Assembly (NCBI GenBank): GCA_016219965.1
Contig: JACRJM010000001.1
Coordinates: 114,490-178,489, forward strand
Direction of reading: 5' to 3'
DNA length: 64,000 nt
DNA from: Candidatus Schekmanbacteria bacterium
GTDB taxonomy: Bacteria; Schekmanbacteria; GWA2-38-11; J061
Numbering within the stretch: position 1 is the first letter of the stretch; every line of letters starts with the position of its first letter. The notes beneath the pieces were generated by a model, which worked only from the letters and a program-made list of their open reading frames with translations, searched no databases and had not been told where the DNA came from. Below, in pieces: positions 8,091 to 17,248 of this stretch. The translations under genes were made by a program, and so were the position numbers.

Positions 8091-9407
8091 ATGAAAAAAG
8101 TAATTTTAATTGGAATTATAGGAATATCTCTGTTCCTAAATCTTATTTCCAGTTCATTTGGCGAAGAAAAGGAAACAAGCTATACCCCTTTTTTCTCATT
8201 TAAGAAAAGCGACGTGCACCGGGAATACCGCCTCCTTCCTTTTTTCGGATATGAATCAGATACCGAAAAAGATAAGACTCAGCTCGATATTCTCTGGCCT
8301 ATAAGCAAATACAGCAGGGAGAAAGACACTGTCAATCTCCGCGTTCTCCCATTCTTATTTTACAAGAATGATATGAATCGTACATGGATGAAAAGAAAAT
8401 ATCTCTATGCTCTGCCTTTATATATCTCCAGTGAGAAAGACAACCAGAAGTCGCAGGTTTTTTTCCCTTTCTACGGAAAGTTTGAAGGATGGTTTGGCAG
8501 AGACAGTCTGGACATATATATGTTCCCTCTCTATACAAAGTCAGTTAAAGATGATGAGACATCATATAATTATCTTTGGCCTATCGTACAAAAAGGAAAA
8601 GGGGCGGGGAAAGAAAGCTTCAGGGTATGGCCGCTCTATGGAATGGACAAGGTTGAAGGAAAACATGACAAGGTTTTTTACATGTGGCCTTTTTTCAACC
8701 GTCAGAAGTTCTATGGAGATGACGGGCAGCTTTCGAAGGACAGATTGCTCTTTCTTCCTTTTTACGGCTATTTGAAGTCAAAGGACCGGCAGATAGACAT
8801 GTTTATGTTCCCGATTTATATGGGAGAAAAAAGGCCGGGTCAGGATTATATAAGGCGTGATATTGTCTGGCCTATTGTTTCATACACAAGGAGTGAGAAG
8901 AGGAATGTAACACAAGCCTTCCCGCTTTTTAGAATCGATAAAAAAGATGATTCAACGCGCAATTTTTTTCTCTGGCCAATAGTCTGGGCGAATGATCTTC
9001 AACTTGCTAATACACATGAAAAGATGTGCATGGTACTTCCCATTTACTATGACAAGAAAACTGAGACTAAGAAGAAAAATAAGGAAACGCCTGAGACACC
9101 GGAAATAATAAATGAGAGGATAACAAAAGTCTGGCCCCTTGGTTCCTACAGAAGAGATAATGACAAGGCATTGTTCAGGACACTTGATCTTCTTCCATTT
9201 GATGAGAAGGGGCTATTCGGTGAGGCTTTTTATAAAAACATAGGAGCTATTTTTTCGCTCTGTGAATATGAAAAAGGGAAGACAGATGGAAGCCTCAGGT
9301 TCTCAATATTGAAGGGGCTTTTCGGATATGAAAGAGATTTGGGAAATAAGACATATAAGTTATTTTATTTCCCTGTTTATAAGAAAAAGATAGAAGCCTC
9401 CCAGTAA
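8091..9407 (+). CDS. Secreted Trp-Pro/Phe-Pro repeat protein of unknown function
   Basis: 438 aa with a signal peptide (residues 1-24, IGISLFLNLISSSFGEE). Nearly the whole mature chain is an irregular repeat of short aromatic strands of the form hydrophobic-x-W/F/L-P-hydrophobic-aromatic: LLPFFGYE, ILWPISKY, VLPFLFYK, FFPFYGKF, MFPLYTKS, YLWPIVQK, VWPLYGMD, MWPFFNRQ, FLPFYGYL, MFPIYMGE, VWPIVSYT, FPLFRIDK, LWPIVWAN, VLPIYYDK, VWPLGSYR. Units are about 20-28 residues apart, with charged linkers between them. This suggests beta-strand repeats, perhaps a propeller or outer-membrane structure. It starts 17 bases after the MCE gene, so a role in envelope lipid handling is possible but unproven. 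Confidence 0.6.
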   Translation: MKKVILIGIIGISLFLNLISSSFGEEKETSYTPFFSFKKSDVHREYRLLPFFGYESDTEKDKTQLDILWPISKYSREKDTVNLRVLPFLFYKNDMNRTWMKRKYLYALPLYISSEKDNQKSQVFFPFYGKFEGWFGRDSLDIYMFPLYTKSVKDDETSYNYLWPIVQKGKGAGKESFRVWPLYGMDKVEGKHDKVFYMWPFFNRQKFYGDDGQLSKDRLLFLPFYGYLKSKDRQIDMFMFPIYMGEKRPGQDYIRRDIVWPIVSYTRSEKRNVTQAFPLFRIDKKDDSTRNFFLWPIVWANDLQLANTHEKMCMVLPIYYDKKTETKKKNKETPETPEIINERITKVWPLGSYRRDNDKALFRTLDLLPFDEKGLFGEAFYKNIGAIFSLCEYEKGKTDGSLRFSILKGLFGYERDLGNKTYKLFYFPVYKKKIEASQ

Positions 9408-9426
9408 GTTTTACCATGCAATATAA

Positions 9427-11442
<2,016 letters not shown>

Positions 11443-11443
11443 A

Positions 11444-12208
11444 ATGGAAATAATCTTTCTTGGTACAGGGACGTCGCATGGCATTCCCAAGATTGCGTGC
11501 AGATGTGCTGTCTGCCGCTCGGAAAATCCTAAGAACAAAAGAACCCGGGCATCGCTTTATATCTGTTTTGAAAATGATTTCCGGATTCTCATTGATACGT
11601 CAACAGACCTTCGTGAACAGGCGCTTCGACACAGCTTAGACAGGATTGATGCCGTGCTTTACACGCACTGCCATGCAGACCATGTGTTTGGTTTGGATGA
11701 ATTGAGAAGGTTTAACGAAGTATCGGGAAAGGTGATACCAATTTACGGCTCAAAAAAAACGATTGAGGAGATAAAGAGCATTTTTGCCTATGTCTTTGAA
11801 GGATATCTGATCCCCGGCGGCGGCATCCCTGCGCTTATTCCTAATGTGATTAACAGCCATATCGAGACCGGCGGTGTTTTATTTGAGCGGCTTGAAGGGA
11901 GGCATGGAATATTTGAAGTCTCAGGTTTCAGGACAGGGAACTTTGCCTATTTCACGGATGTTAATTTTATTCATGATAAAACATTGGAGAAGATGAGAGG
12001 GCTTGATGTCCTTGTGCTTGGTGCCCTGAGAGACACGCCTCATCCAACTCACTTTACAATTGACGAGGCGCTTTCTGTCATTGAAAAAGTAAATCCGCGA
12101 ACTACCTACCTTACACACATTTCGCATGAAATTGACCATGATATGACATCCGCAAAACTTCCGTCAGGAGTTTTCCTTGCCTATGACGGCTTGACGATTA
12201 AATTGTAG
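11444..12208 (+). CDS. MBL-fold metallohydrolase, PhnP-like
   Basis: 254 aa. The N-terminus FLGTGTSHGIPKIACRCAVC followed by KNKRTRAS is diagnostic of the PhnP / lipoyltransferase-associated metallo-beta-lactamase subgroup; C19, C21 and C24 could bind a structural zinc. The catalytic metal motif H75-C-H77-A-D79-H80 is intact. Further metal ligands are probably in the HFTIDEAL and THISHEID segments. PhnP hydrolyses cyclic ribose phosphates in the phosphonate pathway, but no phn genes are here, so the substrate is unknown. It is probably co-transcribed with ligA. Confidence 0.82.
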   Translation: MEIIFLGTGTSHGIPKIACRCAVCRSENPKNKRTRASLYICFENDFRILIDTSTDLREQALRHSLDRIDAVLYTHCHADHVFGLDELRRFNEVSGKVIPIYGSKKTIEEIKSIFAYVFEGYLIPGGGIPALIPNVINSHIETGGVLFERLEGRHGIFEVSGFRTGNFAYFTDVNFIHDKTLEKMRGLDVLVLGALRDTPHPTHFTIDEALSVIEKVNPRTTYLTHISHEIDHDMTSAKLPSGVFLAYDGLTIKL

Positions 12209-12271
12209 CTCTGCGGAAAAATAAATTATCTCGCAGAGGATGCAAAAAAAGTTGTTCTTTGACTACATCGA

Positions 12272-12332
12272 AGCGGGAGGTAGTCTGCCTTTCGCTTAAA
12301 ACTTCATGCGCTCCATGCAGACCGCCCCCGCT
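12272..12332 (+). repeat. Structured repeat, family GCTT-AACT-CATGCG, copy 1
   Basis: The left arm AGCGGGAGGTAGTCTGCC pairs imperfectly with the right arm GCAGACCGCCCCCGCT. The loop contains GCTTAAAACTTCATGCGC (12294-12311). The same loop core appears at 12417 (minus strand) and 26365 (plus strand) with different stems, so this is a dispersed folded element. Confidence 0.6.
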
Positions 12333-12416
12333 CAATCCTTGCTTAAATGCAATTAACAAAGAAGTTTAAATACTATGACACATCCTAACACGTGGAGTAT
12401 AAACAATGATTAATGG

Positions 12417-12472
12417 CTTGGCAGCTCCCGCAGAAGGCGCATGTAGTTCTAAGCCTGCGCGGGACTGCCAAG
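12417..12472 (-). repeat. Structured repeat, family GCTT-AACT-CATGCG, copy 2
   Basis: 56 bases. The outer 8-bp stem is CTTGGCAG and CTGCCAAG, with inner CCCGC/GCGGG pairing. Read on the minus strand the loop is GGCTTAGAACTACATGCGCC, matching the cores at 12294 and 26383. Its stem (TTGGCAGTCCCGC) is also shared with the copy at 26365, and the two align over their full length with about three quarters identity by eye. Confidence 0.7.
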
Positions 12473-12664
12473 ACAATTACTAAATTCAAAATTGTCTAAT
12501 AGGCTTATTCTATATATTACAATTAATATTATAAATTATTGATATATTTGATAATATAAATAGTATTTATGGGAATATCATTTTAAGTTGACAAAAAGAA
12601 TAATATATGTTTTTTTATATAATAAGAATCGCGGAGAGAGAAATTTTTTCTGAAGAGGTGAGCT

Positions 12665-13414
12665 ATGGAAGCGACAGTAAAAAATCTGATAGAGGAAGAT
12701 CCTTACTCGTTACTTGAAGAACTCCCGGCAGAAAAACTGCTCGAATGGGCATTTGCAAATTTTGGGAAAAGAGCGGCTATCGGAACGAGTCTCCAGAATA
12801 CAGGGATTGTGACAATTGATCTGGCGTCAAAGATCACAGGGGATTTTCGGGTATTTTTTATTGATACTCTGAAACACTTCAAAGAAACCTATGACCTTCT
12901 GGATGAGGTTGAAAAGAAATACAACATCAGGATTGAACGTTTCTGTCCTGACCCGAAAGAGCTTGAAGAACTGAGCAGTGATATGGGATCTCATCCCCAT
13001 TATTCCAAGTTTGGCAGGAGCGCATGCTGTCAGGTACGTAAAGTGAATCCTAACAAAAGAGCGCTTGAAACCCTTGATGTCTGGATAAGCGGAGTAAGGG
13101 CTGACCAGTCCGAGTCAAGGAAGGAAAAAGCAAAGAAGGTAGAAGTGATAAGGAGGAAAGACAGAACGATAATCAAGATTAATCCCCTTTTTGACTGGCT
13201 TGAATGCCAGGTTGAAAAATATATAAAGGATAATAACCTTCCTTATAACAAGCTCTATGATTTTAAATCTCCCTTTGGGGAAGTTTATAAAGTCATAGGT
13301 TGTGAGCCGTGTCATATCCCCATTTTCCCGACAAGACAGAAGAGGGCGGGAAAATTCCCATGGGAATGCGGAGAGAAAGAGTGCGGTATCCATATTGACG
13401 GAAGTGGGATTTAA
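12665..13414 (+). CDS. cysH: Adenylylsulfate/phosphoadenylylsulfate reductase (CysH, Fe-S type)
   Basis: 249 aa; reduces activated sulfate (APS or PAPS) to sulfite with thioredoxin or glutaredoxin electrons. The [4Fe-4S] ligands are present: C121-C122 and C213-C216 (GCEPC), the pattern of APS-type assimilatory reductases. The catalytic C240 lies in KECGIH. WISGVRADQSESR is the substrate-binding segment. GAAGAGGTGAGCT provides the ribosome site. The adjacent anion transporter suggests a sulfate uptake and assimilation unit, although no sulfurylase or sulfite reductase is in the window. Confidence 0.93.
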   Translation: MEATVKNLIEEDPYSLLEELPAEKLLEWAFANFGKRAAIGTSLQNTGIVTIDLASKITGDFRVFFIDTLKHFKETYDLLDEVEKKYNIRIERFCPDPKELEELSSDMGSHPHYSKFGRSACCQVRKVNPNKRALETLDVWISGVRADQSESRKEKAKKVEVIRRKDRTIIKINPLFDWLECQVEKYIKDNNLPYNKLYDFKSPFGEVYKVIGCEPCHIPIFPTRQKRAGKFPWECGEKECGIHIDGSGI

Positions 13415-13472
13415 TTTACTCCCCACCCTTTCATGTTGAAAGTTGTTTATTGGTCGTGCTAGAATTTTTCAA

Positions 13473-14903
13473 ATGAGTAAATTTACTTCCAATCCTACTT
13501 ACCTCTGGAGAAAGATTTTCTCTCTCGGTGCAAGACGAGTTCTCCTTCTGACAACAGCGTTTATTTTCTGGTGGCTGCTTACTATGCCGACTCCGGAAGG
13601 ATTGACATTAATCGGACAGAGAGCGATCGCAGTATTTGCCGTTTGCCTTATACTTTGGGTCTTTGCGCCAATACCTTTACAGATCACAAGCCTGCTTGCC
13701 ATAATCCTTCTCCCTCTTACGGGGGTAATGGAGAGCGACCAGGCATTTGCACTTTTTGGCAACAAGGCTGTTTTTTTTATACTTGGAGCTTTCATCCTCG
13801 CTGCAGGGATGATGAGTTCAGGGCTTTCAACGCGCATAGCTCTCATTGTGCTCGCCAAGTTCGGAAAGACTCCAAGGATGTTACTGCTGGGGCTATTTCT
13901 CGCTCCTGCACTTTTCAGTTTCTTCATGTCCGAGCATGCAGTTGCGGCAATGATGTTTCCAATAGTCCTTGAAATCTCGCGGGCAATGCGGCTTAAGCCA
14001 CTTGAGAGCAGTTATGCGAAGGCGATGATTGTCGCTCCGACATGGGGGGTCATAATAGGAGGAGTAGGCACATTCCTCGGCGGTGCAAGAAACCCTCTTG
14101 CTGTTGGAATACTGAACAAGGCGACGGGACAGACAATAGGATTCTTCGAATGGATTTTAGCCGCGCTTCCTATCGTCATCATAGACCTTATTGGTGCCAT
14201 CATACTTCTATATATCTTTTTCAAGATAGATGTTTCGGATACAAAGGAGGCTGAAAGCGTTCTTATGACAAAGATCAATGAAATGGGTGAGATAACCGGC
14301 AGGGAAAAGGTTATAAGCATGATAATGGTGGTTACGATTTTTTTGTGGGTTTTTTACAGCAGCGTTTTTGAGATTGCAAATGTTGCGCTTGGGGCAGTTT
14401 TCGTAATGTTCGTCCTGAAACTCGTCCAGTGGAAGGAAGTTGAAGAGCATGTCAACTGGGGAATAATCTTGATGTACGGTGGGGCTATCAGTCTCGGTTT
14501 CGGGCTTGAAAAAAGCGGCGCCGCATTGTGGGTCGCAAATAATTTCATTGGAAATTATGTATCAGGCGCTTTCTGGCTTATTGTCGTGATAGCCACAATA
14601 TCTCTTTATCTTACTGAAGGGATGAGCAATTCAGCGGTAGTTGCCATAATGATGCCCATAGGCATAAGCCTTGCGAAGAGCTACGGCATTGACCCTAAGG
14701 TAATCACATTCAGCGTTGCCATTCCGTCAGGGCTTGCCTTCTGTCTTCCAATGAGTACGCCTGCCTGCGCCATTGCATATTCTTCAGGTTACGTTAAGAT
14801 GAAAGACATGGTTGTTCCGGGATTGATTCTTTCTGTTATTTCTCTTTTTGCCATCATTATCACGTATAAATTTTACTGGCCTCTCATAGGCCTTGTAAAT
14901 TAG
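13473..14903 (+). CDS. DASS/SLC13-family anion transporter, probable sulfate permease
   Basis: 476 aa from ATG 13473; a TTG at 13443 would add 10 residues, and neither start has a good ribosome site. There are about 11-12 hydrophobic segments. The two DASS ion/substrate hairpin motifs are recognisable: the second is TEGMSNSAVVAIMMPI, close to the usual SNT motif, while the first reads FMSEHAVAAMMFPI, with SEH where SNT is usual. The family imports sulfate or dicarboxylates with sodium. Position between cysH and a stress-protein gene favours sulfate; dicarboxylate cannot be excluded. Confidence 0.8.
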   Translation: MSKFTSNPTYLWRKIFSLGARRVLLLTTAFIFWWLLTMPTPEGLTLIGQRAIAVFAVCLILWVFAPIPLQITSLLAIILLPLTGVMESDQAFALFGNKAVFFILGAFILAAGMMSSGLSTRIALIVLAKFGKTPRMLLLGLFLAPALFSFFMSEHAVAAMMFPIVLEISRAMRLKPLESSYAKAMIVAPTWGVIIGGVGTFLGGARNPLAVGILNKATGQTIGFFEWILAALPIVIIDLIGAIILLYIFFKIDVSDTKEAESVLMTKINEMGEITGREKVISMIMVVTIFLWVFYSSVFEIANVALGAVFVMFVLKLVQWKEVEEHVNWGIILMYGGAISLGFGLEKSGAALWVANNFIGNYVSGAFWLIVVIATISLYLTEGMSNSAVVAIMMPIGISLAKSYGIDPKVITFSVAIPSGLAFCLPMSTPACAIAYSSGYVKMKDMVVPGLILSVISLFAIIITYKFYWPLIGLVN

Positions 14904-14913
14904 GAGGCTTGAC

Positions 14914-15381
14914 GTGAACAGGATAATGCTTGTTCTTTCCACAACAAGACAGTCAAAAAAAACTATTGAGTACGCAGTAGAGAAAGCAAATCAGGAGAAG
15001 GCCCACATAGATCTTCTTTTCATTCTCGATTCCAATATCTCGAATGCGGTTTTTACCAAGATACATGAGATGGATCTTCTCGGCGAAGGGCCTTCCGAGG
15101 AGCTTCAGGCTATTATAATGAAGGAATACAGGCAGAGAGGATATGCGCTGATAGAGGAGATTGAAGCAAAATTGAAAGAGAAAGAAGTCTCCTATTCTGT
15201 GTACGTTGAACGCGGAGAATTTGCAGATGAAGTTCTTAAGAAGATTTCAACGCTCTCTATTGAACTTGTTATCCTGACAAGGGCAAGAAGATCCAATATC
15301 GCGAGGATGATTTTTGGTTCTGCAGTTGACAGGATAATTGATGAAGCTCCCTGTAAAGTTGAAGTCATCGATGAGAATTGA
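14914..15381 (+). CDS. Universal stress protein (UspA family)
   Basis: 155 aa starting at GTG 14914 behind a strong TAGGAGG. The N-terminus NRIMLVLSTTRQSKKTIEYAVEKA and the C-terminal block ELVILTRARRSNIARMIFGSAVDRIIDEAPCKVEVI fit the Usp fold. The ATP-binding G-x2-G-x9-G pattern is degraded: only the GSAVDRII part is clear. It lies 10 bases after the transporter, and such pairs are common, so it may regulate transport. The role is inferred from family and context only. Confidence 0.8.
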   Translation: MNRIMLVLSTTRQSKKTIEYAVEKANQEKAHIDLLFILDSNISNAVFTKIHEMDLLGEGPSEELQAIIMKEYRQRGYALIEEIEAKLKEKEVSYSVYVERGEFADEVLKKISTLSIELVILTRARRSNIARMIFGSAVDRIIDEAPCKVEVIDEN

Positions 15382-15444
15382 ATGGTGTTATCTTCTGTAG
15401 TCCCCGTCATTCGTGAAAAAAAATGATATGTCTTCTTAAAATGC

Positions 15445-15473
15445 TTGACAGGCAAGGGTTTCCACATTATAAT
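15445..15473 (+). promoter_or_regulatory. Consensus sigma-70 promoter of the HU gene
   Basis: TTGACA (15445-15450), a 17-base spacer and TATAAT (15468-15473): both boxes match consensus exactly at ideal spacing. Transcription would begin near 15480, giving a leader of about 40 bases that carries AAAGGAGG. GGCAA (15451) and TTGCC (15474) form a short inverted repeat around the spacer and -10, possibly an operator. Confidence 0.85.
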
Positions 15474-15519
15474 TTGCCTAGAATATTCACCCTGACCTAT
15501 AAATCTTAAAGGAGGTAAC

Positions 15520-15792
15520 ATGAACAAAGGGGAATTGGTAGCAGCGATGGCCAAATCGGCCGACATCTCCAAAGCAGCAGCAGAAAAAGCCTTAAACTCT
15601 CTCATTGATTCAGTTACAAAGACTTTAAAAGGCGGCAAGAAAGTCACTCTCGTTGGTTTTGGAACATTCGGTACTGCGAAAAGAAAGAAAAGAACTGGTA
15701 GAAATCCACGTACAGGTAGCGCAATTGTTATTCCGGCAAGAAGAGTTCCCAAGTTTTCAGCCGGCGCAGCTTTAAAAAGTGCAGTGAAATAA
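15520..15792 (+). CDS. hup: HU-family nucleoid DNA-binding protein
   Basis: 90 aa, the exact family length. It has the N-terminal MNKGELVAAMA, the body GKKVTLVGFGTFGTAKRKKRTGRNP, and the arm RNPRTGSAIVIPARRVPKFSAG with its intercalating Pro. HU bends and compacts DNA as a dimer. It has a strong ribosome site (AAAGGAGG), its own consensus promoter and a terminator, so it is a highly expressed single-gene unit. A second family member (IHF-like) is at 57971. Confidence 0.96.
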   Translation: MNKGELVAAMAKSADISKAAAEKALNSLIDSVTKTLKGGKKVTLVGFGTFGTAKRKKRTGRNPRTGSAIVIPARRVPKFSAGAALKSAVK

Positions 15793-15841
15793 TAGTTTCT
15801 TAGGGTTGCTGACAACCTTCTAGTCAGGGTGAAAGAAATGA

Positions 15842-15869
15842 GGGGAGCAGAACAATGCTCCCCTTTTTT
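15842..15869 (+). terminator. Intrinsic terminator of the HU gene
   Basis: GGGGAGCA (15842-15849) and TGCTCCCC (15856-15863) form a perfect 8-bp stem with a 6-base loop, followed by TTTTTT. It lies between the convergent HU and TatD-fusion genes. Confidence 0.9.
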
Positions 15870-15871
15870 AT

Positions 15872-17239
15872 TTAACCCACTTCATTATATTCTCTTATCC
15901 TGAATCCAACACCGATTGATTCAGCGATTGCGCGGCATTCCCCGACATCTATGTCGTTGAAATCAACTACAGTAAGAGTGACGTCAGGGATATATTTCTT
16001 TGCCTCTGCTGCAAACCTGATTATTTCATCATAAGACATTTTACCGAAATCTGACCGGCATATCTTATGATAGAGTTCCGCATTCTGGGCGTTCAGGCTT
16101 ATTGAAATCCTGTCCACAAGTCCTTTGAGCTCAGGGAGTATGTTTCTCCCATGTATTATGTTTGCCTGCCCGTTGGTGTTGATGCGGATTTTCACATTCT
16201 TCTTTTTTAGAGCACCTGCGACCTCTTTTACAAAATCAAGCCTTATAAGCGGTTCGCCGTATCCGCAAAAAACTATCTCGTCATATTGGGAATACTCTCC
16301 GATTGCACTTAACATTTCTCCGGCAGACGGTTCCTTCTCAAGCCTCAAAAGATGTCCCTTCACAAGGGGGCGGGTTCCCCTTGCACAAAATACGCAATGA
16401 TTTGAGCACTTGTTTGTAACATTGAGATAAAGTGAGTTCCTGATCTTGTAAGCAATTGACGCTGATGGACTTATGACACCGAGCGAGAAAAGCGTTTCAG
16501 CATTTAGCGATGTCATCCTTTCAATGTCTTCTTCAGAAAGCCCTCTCAGCTCTGCAATGGCTTTTACCACATGGACGAGAAACGACGGTTCATTCCGTTT
16601 TCCACGATATGGCTGCGGCGGAAGATAGGGACAATCTGTTTCAAGAAGCACACTTTCAAGCGGGACTTTTTTTATTATCTCCCTAAGCGGGGATGAGTTA
16701 GGATAGGTTATTGTGCCACCGACACCAATGTAAAAACCCATATCCAGTATCTGTCTTGCCGCTTTATAATCTCCCGAGAAACAATGGACGACACCTCCTG
16801 CAGCTCTTGCATCTTCAGCTTCTAATATCTCGATAGACCTTTCATAGGAATTACGGCAATGGACTATGAGGGGTTTGCCCGCGCGCTTTGCTATGTCTAT
16901 CTGTTTTACGAATGAATGTTCCTGAGATTCCTGAGGAGCGTAATTCTTAAAAAAATCGAGCCCTGTCTCTCCTACTGCAACTGCTTTTTCATCTTTAATG
17001 AGCTCTTCTATCTTTGCAAAATCCTCGTCTGTATTATTCTCTGTGTCATGTGGATGTATCCCCGGAGCAAAGTATATATTATGACGCGATGAAATTGCGC
17101 GGTTGGCTATAGAAGATTGTATGTCAGAAGATACGGTGATTATCACCCCGATGCCTGATTCATTTGCCCTCTCTATGACGGCATCAATGTCATTTTCAAA
17201 CTCAGGACTGTAAAGATGAGCGTGTGTTTCTATTATCAT
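15872..17239 (-). CDS. Fusion of TatD-family nuclease and radical SAM domain
   Basis: 455 aa with two domains. Residues 1-255 are a TatD metal-dependent deoxyribonuclease/hydrolase: ETHAH with H6 and H8, E91 in GETGLDF, H127, H152 and D202 in ETDCPYLPP. Residues 265-455 form a short radical SAM domain, NSLYLNVTNKCSNHCVFC, with C278, C282 and C285 as the Fe-S motif and VFCGYGEPLIR as a GxGEP-type SAM contact. A TatD-associated radical SAM family is known, both stand-alone and fused; its substrate is not established. It lies 9 bases after metG, a neighbour common for tatD. Confidence 0.9.
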   Translation of the reverse strand: MIIETHAHLYSPEFENDIDAVIERANESGIGVIITVSSDIQSSIANRAISSRHNIYFAPGIHPHDTENNTDEDFAKIEELIKDEKAVAVGETGLDFFKNYAPQESQEHSFVKQIDIAKRAGKPLIVHCRNSYERSIEILEAEDARAAGGVVHCFSGDYKAARQILDMGFYIGVGGTITYPNSSPLREIIKKVPLESVLLETDCPYLPPQPYRGKRNEPSFLVHVVKAIAELRGLSEEDIERMTSLNAETLFSLGVISPSASIAYKIRNSLYLNVTNKCSNHCVFCARGTRPLVKGHLLRLEKEPSAGEMLSAIGEYSQYDEIVFCGYGEPLIRLDFVKEVAGALKKKNVKIRINTNGQANIIHGRNILPELKGLVDRISISLNAQNAELYHKICRSDFGKMSYDEIIRFAAEAKKYIPDVTLTVVDFNDIDVGECRAIAESIGVGFRIREYNEVG

Positions 17240-17248
17240 TTGAGGTTA

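Larger units (their letters stand above)
12209..12664. other. Intergenic region with three hairpins and an AT-rich tail
   Basis: 456 bases without a convincing gene. Right after the stop, CTCTGCG (12209-12215) and CGCAGAG (12232-12238) form a 7-bp stem, but no T-run follows. Two members of a structured repeat family come next (listed separately). AGACAATT (12471-12478) and AATTGTCT (12490-12497) form another stem. 12497-12630 is very AT-rich. TTGACA at 12588 has no -10 at an acceptable distance, so I call no promoter for cysH. Confidence 0.6.

Noticed and set aside
12272-12472. Integron attC sites
   Set aside because: The elements fold like attC sites, but I find no GTTRRRY or RYYYAAC core pair at the ends and no integrase nearby.
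12588-12623. cysH promoter
   Set aside because: TTGACA at 12588 and TATAAT at 12618 are 24 bases apart, too far for a sigma-70 promoter.
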